Assembly: GCA_902632575.1 (NCBI GenBank)
Contig: CACPCY010000001.1
Coordinates: forward strand, 1-64,000
Length of the DNA stretch: 64,000 nt
Origin: an uncultured Alphaproteobacteria bacterium
GTDB lineage: Bacteria; Pseudomonadota; Alphaproteobacteria; HIMB59
Direction of reading: 5' to 3'
Part shown: one piece after another, positions 24,870 through 34,817 of the stretch
How positions within the stretch are numbered: the first letter of the stretch is position 1
Layout of the letters: each line of letters starts with the position of its first letter
Made by a program: the position numbers and the translations under genes
The notes under the pieces: model-generated
What the model was told of the DNA's origin: nothing
Seen by the model: only the letters and a program-made list of their open reading frames with translations
The model's database searches: none

Positions 24870-26819
24870 ATGTCTAAGAGTCCCGAATTGGGGGTATGTT
24901 ATTACCCAGAGCATTGGCCTGAAAAAATGTGGATAACTGATGCTGAGAATATGCACAAAAATGGTATCACTTGGGTAAGAATTGCTGAATTTGCTTGGTC
25001 TCGTATCGAGCCAAGTTCTGGTGCTTTTGATTGGAATTGGCTGGATAAGATTGTGGATATATTGGGAAATAATGGTTTGAGGATTGTAATGTGCACTCCA
25101 ACAGCCACTCCTCCTAAATGGTTGGTTGACCAGATGCCGGACATGGTTGCTATAGATGAAAATGGTCAGGCTAGAAAATTTGGATCTCGAAGACACTATT
25201 CCTTTTCTCATATTGGTTATCAAAAAGAAAGTCAGCGCATAACTAAAGCTATAGCAGAGAGATACGGGCAAAATAATTTTGTGAGAGCATGGCAAACGGA
25301 TAATGAGTTTGGTTGCCATGAAACTACATACTCTTGGTGCTTGTCTGCCTTGCGAGAGTTTAGAATTTGGCTTGAAAAAAAATATCAAAACATAGATGAT
25401 TTAAATAAATCTTGGGGAAATGTTTTCTGGTCTATGGAGTATCGCTCCTTCGAGGAAATCGAACTTCCTAACTTAACAGTTACTGAAGCAAATCCTTCTC
25501 ATAATTTTGATTTCCGAAAGTTTAGCTCGGATCAAGTAAAAAATTTTAATTATCAACAGGTAAAGATATTAAATGATTACTCTCCTGGAAGGCCCGTGAG
25601 TCATAACTTTATGGGTCACTTTACAGAATTTGATCATCGTGAAATATGTAAAGATTTAAACATTGCTGCTTGGGACAGTTATCCTTTAGGCTTTCTTCAA
25701 AATATGCAAACTATTGCCAGAGAAAATAAAAAACTTATTGAGGACTGTTACAATATCGGTGATCCTGATTTTCAATCTTACCATCATGACCTTTATCGAG
25801 GTATGGGTCGTCTTTGGATAATGGAACAACAACCTGGTCCAGTTAATTGGGCCAGATATAATCCCATTCCTGTAGCTGGCGCAATAAGAATGTGGACTTG
25901 GGAGGCATTTGCTCACGACGCTGAGGTTGTTAGTTATTTTCGTTGGAGACAAGCACCTTTTGCACAAGAACAAATGCATGCAGGGCTAATGTACCGTGAT
26001 AATACACCAGCAATCGGTTATAACGAGGTCAAACAAGTAAGTAATGAGATACAAATGCTCAATTTACCAGAAACACAAAAATCTGAGATTGCATTATTGC
26101 ATGATTATGAAGCTTGTTGGATTACTGAGCTGGATGGACAAACAGACGATTTCCACTACACGCGCCTGATGATCGATTTTTATAAATCGGTAAGAGTTAA
26201 TGGTGGCTCTCTAGATATTGTTGGAAAAAATGCTGATTTTGCTGGTTATAAACTAATTATTGTTCCCTCTTTTGCACATCTTGAAACTGACACTTTTAAA
26301 AAAATGGTTTCTTCTGGAGCAAAAATTTTGGCTGGTCCAAGAACAGGAATAAAAAATAGAAATTTTCAAATTCCAGAAAACTTAAGCTTAGAGGGGCTTG
26401 GTTATAAAGTTAAAAGAGTAGATGCCCTTCCCTACGAACTTCCTGTAGAAGTAGAATGGAAAGGTCAGAAGGGAAAGTTACACGTATGGAGAGAACAAGG
26501 TGATAGCTCAGGCGTATCTGAAGGTAAATCAGAAGATGGCTTTCCTGTTATCACTAGCGGAAACCAAGGAAGTTATTTGTGTGGATGGCCAGATGAAACC
26601 TTGTTAAATTCAATAATGAAAGAACAAATGACTACAGCAGGTTTAAAACCAATTACACTTCCGGAATATTTAAGAGTAAGGCAAAGAGGTGATCTATTGT
26701 TTTTTACTAATTATGGAAAAAAAAACGTTGTTATACCTAAAACTTTTCAAGGCGAAATTCTCTTAGGATCAAAAAACATGAAACAAGCGGATGTAACTAT
26801 ATTAAAAATTAATAAATAA
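24870..26819 (+). CDS. GH42 beta-galactosidase
   Basis: 649 residues, usual for GH42. N-terminal GVCYYPEHWPEKMW and MCTPTATPPKWL are family hallmarks; the acid/base Glu146 is in WQTDNEFGCH and the nucleophile Glu319 in MEQQPGPVNWA. The middle (about 395-600) is the trimerisation domain and the end a small beta domain. It lacks a signal peptide, so it cleaves beta-galactosides in the cytoplasm, releasing galactose for the GalK-GalT-GalE route encoded at 31-39 kb. Last gene of the operon, convergent with the SDR gene. Confidence 0.88.
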   Translation: MSKSPELGVCYYPEHWPEKMWITDAENMHKNGITWVRIAEFAWSRIEPSSGAFDWNWLDKIVDILGNNGLRIVMCTPTATPPKWLVDQMPDMVAIDENGQARKFGSRRHYSFSHIGYQKESQRITKAIAERYGQNNFVRAWQTDNEFGCHETTYSWCLSALREFRIWLEKKYQNIDDLNKSWGNVFWSMEYRSFEEIELPNLTVTEANPSHNFDFRKFSSDQVKNFNYQQVKILNDYSPGRPVSHNFMGHFTEFDHREICKDLNIAAWDSYPLGFLQNMQTIARENKKLIEDCYNIGDPDFQSYHHDLYRGMGRLWIMEQQPGPVNWARYNPIPVAGAIRMWTWEAFAHDAEVVSYFRWRQAPFAQEQMHAGLMYRDNTPAIGYNEVKQVSNEIQMLNLPETQKSEIALLHDYEACWITELDGQTDDFHYTRLMIDFYKSVRVNGGSLDIVGKNADFAGYKLIIVPSFAHLETDTFKKMVSSGAKILAGPRTGIKNRNFQIPENLSLEGLGYKVKRVDALPYELPVEVEWKGQKGKLHVWREQGDSSGVSEGKSEDGFPVITSGNQGSYLCGWPDETLLNSIMKEQMTTAGLKPITLPEYLRVRQRGDLLFFTNYGKKNVVIPKTFQGEILLGSKNMKQADVTILKINK

Positions 26820-26822
26820 AAA

Positions 26823-27554
26823 TTATCTTATGCTTCTTCCTCCATCTACAGGGATGGTCAATCCTGTCATGAAAGTTGAGGCTTCACTTGCAAGAAAATA
26901 AATTACACTTGCTACCTCTGCTGGTTTTCCAATCCTTCCAATAGGATGATTTTCTTGCATCCTTTTTTCAAATTCCTTTTTTGTAAAATCCTTTTTAAAA
27001 GAGGCTAGCATTGGAGTATCGATAGCACCTGGCGCAACAGCATTAACTCTAATATTGAAATTAGACAAGTCCAAAGCCAAAGATGCCGTAAAAGATATTA
27101 TTGCACTTTTTGATGTTGCATAAGCCAACATATTTTTTGCTCCTCTAATGCTATTTATTGAAGCTAAATTTACTATGGAAGATTTCTTACTTTTTTTGAG
27201 CAATGGTAATGCATATTTGCAAGCTAAAAAAGTGCCAGTAATATTGTTATTTAAGTGATAAGTCCATTCACTCATCGATGTTGTTTCTAAATTTCCACTT
27301 AGCCTCACACCAGCACTATTAACTAAAACGTCAATTTTTCTGTACTTTTTTTTGATAGTGTTGGATAAACTTTTCCAATGAGAATTATTGGTTATATCTA
27401 TTTGATAGTATTCAATGTCTTTAATTTTGTAGTTAATTTTTTTGAGTGAAGTACCTAGTACTATATAACCATTATTTGCAAATATTTTGGATGTACTTTT
27501 TCCAATACCAGACTCAGCCCCAGTTATCAGGACAATTTTTTTTTTAGAAATCAA
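26823..27554 (-). CDS. short-chain dehydrogenase/reductase
   Basis: 243 residues with a classical SDR fold: cofactor motif ITGAESGIGKSTS, NSAG, catalytic Ser in NLASINS and YATSK (Tyr and Lys). The C-terminus FMTGLTIPVDGGRS is typical of FabG-like sugar or polyol dehydrogenases. TTG start 2 nt after the stop of the IolD-like gene, so the two are coupled. By context it may oxidise an inositol or sugar; the substrate cannot be read from the sequence. Confidence 0.8.
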   Translation of the reverse strand: MISKKKIVLITGAESGIGKSTSKIFANNGYIVLGTSLKKINYKIKDIEYYQIDITNNSHWKSLSNTIKKKYRKIDVLVNSAGVRLSGNLETTSMSEWTYHLNNNITGTFLACKYALPLLKKSKKSSIVNLASINSIRGAKNMLAYATSKSAIISFTASLALDLSNFNIRVNAVAPGAIDTPMLASFKKDFTKKEFEKRMQENHPIGRIGKPAEVASVIYFLASEASTFMTGLTIPVDGGRSIR

Positions 27555-27556
27555 GA

Positions 27557-29401
27557 TTAAACGCCTTTACGTTGTTTGCTCTTTCCCGTTTGAAAGTCAT
27601 CTAATGCTTTTTTGTTTTCTTCAGTTATAGGATTTTGAAGTGTTGGGCTTTCCCAAAAAGCTGTCCCATCTAACCACTCATAGCCATGAGTTTTTATAGC
27701 TATGACATATGTTTTATCAGACTCTTTAGCTCTTTTGAAAGCAGCCTCTAACTCTGAGGTTGAACTTACAGTCTCAGCATTCGCTCCCATGCTTTTAGCA
27801 TGGTTTTCAAAATCTACGAATTTAAGATTGGTAGCTCTTGCAGCACGAAGATTACAAATGTATTCCTTACCTCCTTTAGCTAGTTGAAGACGATTGATAA
27901 CCATATGTCCACCATTATCACAAATAATAATAATTAATTTTTGATCATAGAGAACTGAGCTATATATATCACTATTATTAAGAAGATAAGAACCATCTCC
28001 AACAAATACAACGACATCTTGATCGGGTTTAGCCATTTTAATTCCCAGCGCTCCTGATATTTCATATCCCATACAGCTAAAGCCCCATTCAGTCTCAAAG
28101 GTGTTAAGTTCCTTTGGCTTCCAAACTTGAACGACCTCTCCTACAAGGCCTCCGGCTGCTGTTACCACTATATCACTTGGATCTGAATTTCTATAAATTG
28201 CACCAACTGCATGAGCGTAAGATGGCTCTTCTTGATTTGTAGGGCCACTTTGTTTTGCAATATATGTTTCCCATTCATCTCTCTCTTTAATTGCTCTTTG
28301 ATACCAAGTATCAGGGGCCCTCCAATCACCAAGAGCTTCCGAAATTTGTAGCAATCCCACTTTTGCATCGCTAATAACAGGAGTGGCTAAATGCTTAGTA
28401 GTATCATAACGGGCTGTATTAACTGAAATTAGTTTAAAATTAGGATTTTCGAAATTTGCCCATGAACCTGTTGTAAAATCCGCAAGTTTTGTACCGACAG
28501 CTAGAGCTAAATCAGTGTCTTTAGATAAATTGTTGGAGGAGCCCTCTCCTAAAGCCCCAACAGCACTAATATAATAAGGATCATCTTTGGTCATACATCC
28601 AATTCCCATTACAGTTGAAGTGACGGGGATATTATGTTTTTTTGCAAAATTAGAGAGTGTTTGTTCTGCCTCAGAATATAGGACACCACCCCCTGAAATT
28701 ATTATAGGTTGTTTTGAATTTTTTAATTTATCAGCTGCTTCTTGAATTTGGTTTGGGTCAGGGTGAACTCTTCTTATCTGATGTATTTTTTCTTCAAAAA
28801 AAATTTCAGGATAATCAAATGATTCTCCTTGAACATCTTGAGACATAGCAATTGTAGCAGGACCACAATCTGATGGGTCAAGCATCACTTGAATAGCTTG
28901 AGGGAGAGAAGCAAGAATCTGCTCTGGTCTAGTAATCCTATCAAAATATTTTGATACGGACTTAAAGGTATCATTTGCAGTTTCTATAGGAGAGTTAAAA
29001 TTTTCAACTTGTTGTAGTACAGGATCAGGAAATCGGCTAGCAAATGTATCTCCTGGAAGAAGTAATATTGGAAGACGATTACTCATAGCTACTGCTGCCG
29101 CTGTTACCATATTTGTAGCTCCGGGACCAACAGATGAGGTAGCAATAAAAATTTGCTTCCTTCTCATAGCTCGTGCATAACCAATACCAGTCAATGCCAT
29201 GCTTTGTTCATGATGCCCTCTATAACCTGGGAGATCAGACTGAAATTCTTCCATTGCTTGTCCTAAACAAGCCACATTACCATGACCATAAATTGCAAAT
29301 GCTCCTGGAAATAACGGTAATTTTTGACCATCGATAATAATTTTCTGAGCAATTAAATATTTAAAGAGCGCATGTGCACAGGACAATTTGATGGTTTTCA
29401 T
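27557..29401 (-). CDS. iolD: IolD-like TPP-dependent trihydroxycyclohexanedione hydrolase
   Basis: 614 residues from ATG 29401, which is preceded by GGAGGAAT; the frame is open for 66 more codons but these overlap the divergent gene. The sequence follows IolD: LFPGAFAIYGHGNVACLGQ, SVGPGATNMVTAAAVAMSN, PDPVLQQVE, and the TPP motif GDGSYLLNNSD with IIICDNGG. IolD hydrolyses 3D-trihydroxycyclohexane-1,2-dione to 5-deoxyglucuronate in myo-inositol catabolism. No other iol gene is in the window, apart from the possible polyol SDR behind it, so a role outside the standard pathway is possible. Confidence 0.82.
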   Translation of the reverse strand: MKTIKLSCAHALFKYLIAQKIIIDGQKLPLFPGAFAIYGHGNVACLGQAMEEFQSDLPGYRGHHEQSMALTGIGYARAMRRKQIFIATSSVGPGATNMVTAAAVAMSNRLPILLLPGDTFASRFPDPVLQQVENFNSPIETANDTFKSVSKYFDRITRPEQILASLPQAIQVMLDPSDCGPATIAMSQDVQGESFDYPEIFFEEKIHQIRRVHPDPNQIQEAADKLKNSKQPIIISGGGVLYSEAEQTLSNFAKKHNIPVTSTVMGIGCMTKDDPYYISAVGALGEGSSNNLSKDTDLALAVGTKLADFTTGSWANFENPNFKLISVNTARYDTTKHLATPVISDAKVGLLQISEALGDWRAPDTWYQRAIKERDEWETYIAKQSGPTNQEEPSYAHAVGAIYRNSDPSDIVVTAAGGLVGEVVQVWKPKELNTFETEWGFSCMGYEISGALGIKMAKPDQDVVVFVGDGSYLLNNSDIYSSVLYDQKLIIIICDNGGHMVINRLQLAKGGKEYICNLRAARATNLKFVDFENHAKSMGANAETVSSTSELEAAFKRAKESDKTYVIAIKTHGYEWLDGTAFWESPTLQNPITEENKKALDDFQTGKSKQRKGV

Positions 29402-29514
29402 TATTCCTCCAAAAACTAAACCTATTAAAGATATTACATGATAGAAAAATAATTTGAATGAAAAACCTTTATAAATTGACACTTTTTTGACATAACTTTT
29501 AATCAGAGAATAAA

Positions 29515-30477
29515 ATGAAAATTGCAATATTAGGTACAGTTCATCCAAAAGGGTTAGATTTTTTAAAAGAGAATGAATTTGAAATAGTTGAGATAACAAA
29601 TTTTAAGAATCAAAACTTAAAAGAGGAATTAAAGGTTGTTGATGCAATACTACTAAGAACATCAAGGCTTGATCAGGATATTTTAGAAAATTGTAAAAAT
29701 TTAAAAATTATTTCAAGACATGGTGTTGGCTATGACAATGTTGATTTAGATTATTTAAATAAGAAAAAAATTGCTCTTTGTATTACATCAACATCTAATG
29801 CCGTAAGTGTTGCTGAACATGTAATGTCGTTCTTTTTGTATTTAACGAAAAATTTATCTCTATCTGATAAATTAGTAAAAGGAGGAAATTTTAATCGAAG
29901 ATCTGAACTGCCGAACTTTTTTGAATTATATAAAAAAAAATTACTTATAGCTGGTTTTGGTAGAATAGGAAAAGAAGTTGCAAAGAGATGTCTCGGTTTT
30001 GATATGGAAGTATATGTTTATGATCCATATTTAAATAGTGATGTAATAAGAAAAAGTGGCTGTATACCCATAGAAAAAAATGATGGTTTAGCACTAGCAG
30101 ATTTTGTTAGCATACATTTACCGTTAAACGAAGATACAAAAAATTTTATATCGCAAACAGAATTAGATCTTATGAAAAAAAAATCAGTTCTAGTAAATAC
30201 ATCTAGGGGTGGGATAATAAACGAAAATGATTTATATAGAGCTCTTAGCTCAAAAAAAATTTTAGGTGCAGGAATGGATGTATTTGTCTCTGAACCTCCA
30301 GAGTCTAATCATCCTTTTTTTAAGTTAGATAATATTTTATTAACACCGCATAATGCTGCATTAACTTTGGAGTGTAGAGAGAGAATGTCTCTTGAGGCCT
30401 CACAAAATATATTCTACTATTTAAAAAATATGATGAAATTAAACTTGGAAAATTTAGTTAATAAGAAATTTCTTTAG
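29515..30477 (+). CDS. D-2-hydroxyacid dehydrogenase (SerA/GyaR-like)
   Basis: 320 residues with NAD-binding GFGRIGKEVAKR (about 145-156) and the family active-site elements Arg in VNTSRGGIINE, Glu in VSEPPES, and His in LLTPHNAALT. Together these define the D-isomer-specific 2-hydroxyacid dehydrogenases (phosphoglycerate, glycerate or hydroxypyruvate). It lacks the C-terminal ACT domain of full SerA. It is divergent from the IolD-like gene across about 110 nt, which holds two TTGACA boxes at 29476 and 29487. Substrate uncertain. Confidence 0.82.
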   Translation: MKIAILGTVHPKGLDFLKENEFEIVEITNFKNQNLKEELKVVDAILLRTSRLDQDILENCKNLKIISRHGVGYDNVDLDYLNKKKIALCITSTSNAVSVAEHVMSFFLYLTKNLSLSDKLVKGGNFNRRSELPNFFELYKKKLLIAGFGRIGKEVAKRCLGFDMEVYVYDPYLNSDVIRKSGCIPIEKNDGLALADFVSIHLPLNEDTKNFISQTELDLMKKKSVLVNTSRGGIINENDLYRALSSKKILGAGMDVFVSEPPESNHPFFKLDNILLTPHNAALTLECRERMSLEASQNIFYYLKNMMKLNLENLVNKKFL

Positions 30478-30479
30478 GA

Positions 30480-31352
30480 TTAAATATCAGTTAAAAGTTG
30501 TACACGGCCTTGAGTGCTTGTTTCAATTTTATGAAGGTTTCCACCTTCATTATCACTAGTCGGATCTGCCCTTAAAGATGTAATGTAAAGACTGGTTAAA
30601 TTTGCACCACCAAATGTAACACATGTGGGCGTATTGGTTGGAAGACTAATTTTTTCTATAATTTTTTCGTCTTTTGTATCAATACAAATAATACATTTCC
30701 CTCTGACTCTTGCCGACCAATAATTATTATCTATGTCTACAGTAGCCCCATCAGGCTCACCCACATTTTTGAAGATCATATTTGTTTCTAATTCATAAAA
30801 CTTATTGAAATTTTTAGCGTACTCGAATTTTTGTATTCGACCAGTTGGAGTGTCAGCAAAATACATGATATTTTCATTTTCTGAAAAGGCTATTCCATTA
30901 GAAACTGTAACGTTTGACAAAAGGTGTGTTAAAGATAAATCTGGTGCAAGTCTATAGAGATTAGCAATAGGCTTTCTTTTTGCTTTATCCGGATCTTCGT
31001 TATAAGTACCAAATACTATGCCTCCATAAGGATCTACTTTTGCATCATTAATTCGAGTTTGATTATTTGTGATTTCAACATCACATATTTTTTCAAATGA
31101 AGAAAAATTTTTATCAGAAATAGCAATAAAGTTGGGAAATCCAATAATGAACCCTTCTTTTTTCCTTGGAAGAATAAACCCCGCTCTATCTGGTAAATTA
31201 AATACAAAGCTTTGATTGTTATCATCAAGCATCCATGCCTTCTTTGCTTCTATGTCTGTCCAAATTAAGCAGTTATATCTGGGGTCCCAAAAACAGCTTT
31301 CACCAAGTAAATTTTCGCATTTAAGAATTGTTGAAACTTTTGATTTATTCAT
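30480..31352 (-). CDS. SMP-30/gluconolactonase-like sugar lactonase
   Basis: 290 residues of the SMP-30 six-bladed propeller family. Metal and active-site positions are visible as Glu in LLGESCFWDP, Asn/Asp in TRINDAKVDPYGG, Asn in VSNGIAFSE and Asp in EPDGATVD. The family opens sugar lactones such as glucono-, galactono- or arabinolactone. As the last gene of the galactose operon, overlapping galK by 8 nt, it may hydrolyse galactonolactone, but no matching dehydrogenase is adjacent. Cytoplasmic; no signal peptide. Confidence 0.82.
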   Translation of the reverse strand: MNKSKVSTILKCENLLGESCFWDPRYNCLIWTDIEAKKAWMLDDNNQSFVFNLPDRAGFILPRKKEGFIIGFPNFIAISDKNFSSFEKICDVEITNNQTRINDAKVDPYGGIVFGTYNEDPDKAKRKPIANLYRLAPDLSLTHLLSNVTVSNGIAFSENENIMYFADTPTGRIQKFEYAKNFNKFYELETNMIFKNVGEPDGATVDIDNNYWSARVRGKCIICIDTKDEKIIEKISLPTNTPTCVTFGGANLTSLYITSLRADPTSDNEGGNLHKIETSTQGRVQLLTDI

Positions 31353-32439
31353 TTTGACTAGGTGAAATATTTTGTCCTATATTAGTAACTAAATAGGATT
31401 TAGGACAATGTTCTAATATTTTTTTGATAATATCATCTCTTCGAGTATTTGATGACAAAACCACAGTGCAACCTCCAAATCCAGCTCCCGTAAGTCTTGC
31501 GCCTAAAGCACCGTATGACTGAGCAGTTTTAACAATATGGTTTAATTCAGGACTAGATATTTCATAATCTCTGTCCATAGAAATATGACTTTCGTTCATT
31601 AAATTTCCAAATGCTTGCGCATTATTATCTTTTAAAAATTGTACAGCCTTTATTACTCGATCGTTTTCAGTAATGACATGTCTAGCTCTTCTTGAAATTT
31701 TTGGATCTTTAATGATATTTAAATCAGAAATTTCTGCATGGCGTAATGATGAGATATTAAGAAATTTAGCAGCTATTTCTGTCTCTCTTTTTCTCTCATT
31801 ATACAACCCTTCTGAAAGTTTTCGTGTACTTCCAGAATGAATAATAATGAAAGTATAATCTTTAAAGATAGGTACTATTTCTGTATTCAAATTTTCACAA
31901 TCTAAGAACAGTGCTTGTCCAAATTTAGATTTTGATGATGACATTTGATCCATTATTCCACAAAAAGTTCCTATAAAATGATGTTCTATTAGCTGTCCTA
32001 TTTTTGCTATTTTAGTTGATGATAGTTCAAGTCCAACCAATTGGCACAAGGCCCTCAAAATTGCTATTTCAAATGCGGCTGAAGAAGATAATCCAGACCC
32101 TGTTGGAATACTAGAGGCAACCGCAATATCTAAACCTTTAATTAGATGCCCTTCCTTTGCCATATAATATATAGCTCCTCTGACAAAATCTATCCAAGTA
32201 CCATCAGTATTTGAGTCAGATAATACAGTTTTTTCACCAAATTCTTCAGAAATACCAACAATTTTAGAGTCTAATCGAGGACTCAGACACACTTCAATTT
32301 TCTGTTCGATTAATGTTGGAAGTACGAAACCTTTATTATAATCGGTGTGCTCACCAATTAAATTTACTCTTCCATGTGCCTCTGATGATGATACAGCAGA
32401 ATAGTGAAAGTGCTGCTTAAATAAAGACTGACTATTCAT
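31345..32439 (-). CDS. galK: galactokinase
   Basis: 364 residues from ATG 32439; a GTG five codons earlier (32454) is the alternative. GHMP kinase motifs are complete: galactokinase signature GRVNLIGEHTDYNKGFVLP, ATP-binding GSGLSSSAAFE, catalytic Asp within GIMDQMSSS, and the C-terminal LGARLTGAGFGGC. It phosphorylates galactose at C1 with ATP in the Leloir pathway. It overlaps galT by 8 nt and is followed by the lactonase gene. Confidence 0.92.
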   Translation of the reverse strand: MNSQSLFKQHFHYSAVSSSEAHGRVNLIGEHTDYNKGFVLPTLIEQKIEVCLSPRLDSKIVGISEEFGEKTVLSDSNTDGTWIDFVRGAIYYMAKEGHLIKGLDIAVASSIPTGSGLSSSAAFEIAILRALCQLVGLELSSTKIAKIGQLIEHHFIGTFCGIMDQMSSSKSKFGQALFLDCENLNTEIVPIFKDYTFIIIHSGSTRKLSEGLYNERKRETEIAAKFLNISSLRHAEISDLNIIKDPKISRRARHVITENDRVIKAVQFLKDNNAQAFGNLMNESHISMDRDYEISSPELNHIVKTAQSYGALGARLTGAGFGGCTVVLSSNTRRDDIIKKILEHCPKSYLVTNIGQNISPSQNE

Positions 32440-33490
32440 CAGGAAGTTCTTCACCTCTCAATATACTAGCTGAGCGTTCTGGAGGAAGATCTACTAAATA
32501 AAAACCTGTAATTTGCTCAACACCTGCTAAATATTTTAATTTTGTTTTTGATCTGCGTATAGGTTGAAAGCATACATGAAAATGGTAAGAATTCTCATAA
32601 CCTTTAGGGGAAAGCTGCCATGCAAGAGTATACGGCATAGGCTCATCAAATACTTTATCTAAACTTTTAGAGGCATCAAGCATAAGTTCAGCAAGATCTT
32701 TTTGCTCATTTTCTGAAAGTTCAAAAATGTTAGATATCCTTCGGTAAGGTACTATCCAAATTTCAAAGGGGTATCTAGCCCAACGAGGTACAAACGATAT
32801 AGCAGAAGAATTTTTTTTCAAAATTAATTCTTTAGGAATATTTGATAAATATTTTTCGAGAGGATTTGATTTTTGTTCTATTGCTTGCCTTTTAATCAAT
32901 TCTGGAATATGTCCAAAACTATATATTTGTCCATGGGGATGATCTAAAGTTACCCCAATTTCTTTTCCTTTATTTTCAAATGGTAAAATAAATTCAATTT
33001 TTGAATTATTATTTAATTCTTTAGTGCGGTTAGATAGTGCTTGAATAATTAGTTCAATTCTCTCAATAGGTAACTTAGAAAACTCATCGTTATGTTTTGC
33101 ACTATAAGAAATTACATCACAAGTTCCCATTGCCTGATTAGTTTCTACTTCTAAATGAGGTATTTCAGACTCAACTAATTTGAATGAGCTGAAACGATTT
33201 GTAAAGATAGCAACTTCATATTGGTCAACAGGAATATCACTCGATGCTTCATCATTGTTCATTGGACATAACGGACATTCAGGAGCCTTAGGTAAAAAGG
33301 TTCTGTTTTGTCTTGATGTTGAGTATCCTACCCATTCAGAGCGAGTTGGGTGGTACCTAAGATGGGTTTTATTATCAGAGATTGGCGGTAAGCCTTCAAA
33401 AACTCTGTAGTTTATAGGATTTTGACTATATAAAATAAGTTCTTTTCCGTCACCCCTATCAATTCTTTTTATCGATAACTTCGCCATCAT
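32432..33490 (-). CDS. galT: galactose-1-phosphate uridylyltransferase
   Basis: 352 residues with the HIT-type active site in LDHPHGQIYS, a CPLCP zinc pair near residue 74, and downstream YHFHVCF. GalT exchanges UMP between UDP-glucose and galactose-1-phosphate via a uridylyl-histidine. ATG 33490 forms an ATGA overlap with the melA stop. It sits in the operon binding protein - permeases - melA - galT - galK - lactonase. Its length is close to E. coli GalT. Confidence 0.92.
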   Translation of the reverse strand: MMAKLSIKRIDRGDGKELILYSQNPINYRVFEGLPPISDNKTHLRYHPTRSEWVGYSTSRQNRTFLPKAPECPLCPMNNDEASSDIPVDQYEVAIFTNRFSSFKLVESEIPHLEVETNQAMGTCDVISYSAKHNDEFSKLPIERIELIIQALSNRTKELNNNSKIEFILPFENKGKEIGVTLDHPHGQIYSFGHIPELIKRQAIEQKSNPLEKYLSNIPKELILKKNSSAISFVPRWARYPFEIWIVPYRRISNIFELSENEQKDLAELMLDASKSLDKVFDEPMPYTLAWQLSPKGYENSYHFHVCFQPIRRSKTKLKYLAGVEQITGFYLVDLPPERSASILRGEELPDE

Positions 33491-34815
33491 TTGAAGACAG
33501 GTAACATTGCAGCATGGGCATCAAGTAGCTCATCAACCATTTTCCAAATTTGATCTAGACTAAGTTCACCTGCAGTGTGTGGGTCTAGCATGGCAGCATG
33601 ATAAATACTCTCTTTCTTATGAGTTTTAAGAGCCTCAACTGTTAATTGTTGAACATTAATGTTGGTCTGAATTAAATTTGCTAAGTGCATAGGTAATGGA
33701 GGTACTGATTGTGGAGTGAGGTCATTTTTTTGAACAATACAAGGAACTTCAACACAGCAATTGTTAGGTAAATTAGGTATGAAATTTTTATTAAGAACGT
33801 TACCATAAATAGTGTCTTGATTTCCAGTCACCATTGATAAAATTATTCTAGAGGCATACTCGACAGATTTATTATATTCTTTTTGGGGTTTACTAATTAA
33901 CTCTTTTTCTTGGATTTCCCATTCTTGAATTTGTTTTTTACAGCGACGAATATATTCATTAACTGGAATATCAAATTTTGAAATTAATTCTTTTTGGTGA
34001 TTTTTTATAAACCAAGGCGTATATTCAGCGAAATGTTCCGATGACTCTGTAACAAAATAACCAAGCCTTTTCAATACTTCATATCTTACAAGATTTGAAC
34101 AGCCATCCCAATTGGTACCAAAGTTCCCTTCCTCTCCTGCCTTAAAAATTTTAGGATAAAGATCTTCGGTTAAACCATTATCTAATTTTTTTTCAAACTT
34201 TGTAAAAAATGACATATGATTTATTCCGGAGCACTCATATTGAATTTTGCTTAAATCTTCATTTATGTCTCTCGCTAAATCAGCAGCTGTGCCTTGGACA
34301 GAATGACAAAGTCCTACATATTGAAGCTCTGGAACAAAATTTGAAAGAGCTAGACAATTGATTGCCATGGGATTTACATATTGAAACATCCACGCTTTAG
34401 GGCATTGTTCAATTATATCTTTAGCAATCTCAACTAAAACAGGAACTGTTCTCAACCCGCGCATAATACCTCCAATACCTAGCGTGTCTGCAATTGTTTG
34501 TTGAAGTCCATACTTGGCTGGAATTTCAAAATCAATAACAGTTGAGGGTTTATAGCCCCCAACCTGTATCATAACTATAACAAAATCAGCCTCTTTTAGA
34601 GCCTCTTTTCTATCTAACGTAGTTTTTATTGAAGCCGGAGCTTTGAGCGACTTACATATATTATCAGCTACTATTAATGATGTTTTTAATCTTTTTGGGT
34701 CTATATCATGTAATGCAATATCAAACGAATTTAATTCTGGTTCAAGTAAAATGTCTGCCAAAATACTTTTCATAAAGACAGTACTGCCCGCACCAATAAA
34801 AGTAATTTTAGCCAA
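33487..34815 (-). CDS. melA: MelA-type alpha-galactosidase (GH4)
   Basis: 442 residues with NAD-binding ITFIGAGSTVF, motif GLCHSV (Cys170, His171, Ser172) and CSGINHM (His200). CHSV is the GH4 motif of alpha-galactosidases such as MelA, and the galT-galK genes downstream fit release of galactose. Needs NAD+ and Mn2+; cytoplasmic. TTG start with AAGGGGTAG just upstream, 2 nt after the permease gene. It differs from the GH4 at 18859, which has CHEI. Confidence 0.9.
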   Translation of the reverse strand: MAKITFIGAGSTVFMKSILADILLEPELNSFDIALHDIDPKRLKTSLIVADNICKSLKAPASIKTTLDRKEALKEADFVIVMIQVGGYKPSTVIDFEIPAKYGLQQTIADTLGIGGIMRGLRTVPVLVEIAKDIIEQCPKAWMFQYVNPMAINCLALSNFVPELQYVGLCHSVQGTAADLARDINEDLSKIQYECSGINHMSFFTKFEKKLDNGLTEDLYPKIFKAGEEGNFGTNWDGCSNLVRYEVLKRLGYFVTESSEHFAEYTPWFIKNHQKELISKFDIPVNEYIRRCKKQIQEWEIQEKELISKPQKEYNKSVEYASRIILSMVTGNQDTIYGNVLNKNFIPNLPNNCCVEVPCIVQKNDLTPQSVPPLPMHLANLIQTNINVQQLTVEALKTHKKESIYHAAMLDPHTAGELSLDQIWKMVDELLDAHAAMLPVFK

Positions 34816-34817
34816 TT

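Noticed and set aside
24864..25388. 174-codon minus-strand frame inside the GH42 gene
   Set aside because: Antisense to the conserved GH42 catalytic domain; a by-product of codon usage.
29476..29492. Two TTGACA boxes as promoters of the D-2-hydroxyacid dehydrogenase gene
   Set aside because: A convincing -10 at the right distance would fall on or next to the start codon, so I did not list them as separate promoters.
29402..29599. N-terminal extension of the IolD-like protein
   Set aside because: It overlaps the divergent dehydrogenase gene, while ATG 29401 has GGAGGAAT directly upstream and matches the usual IolD start.
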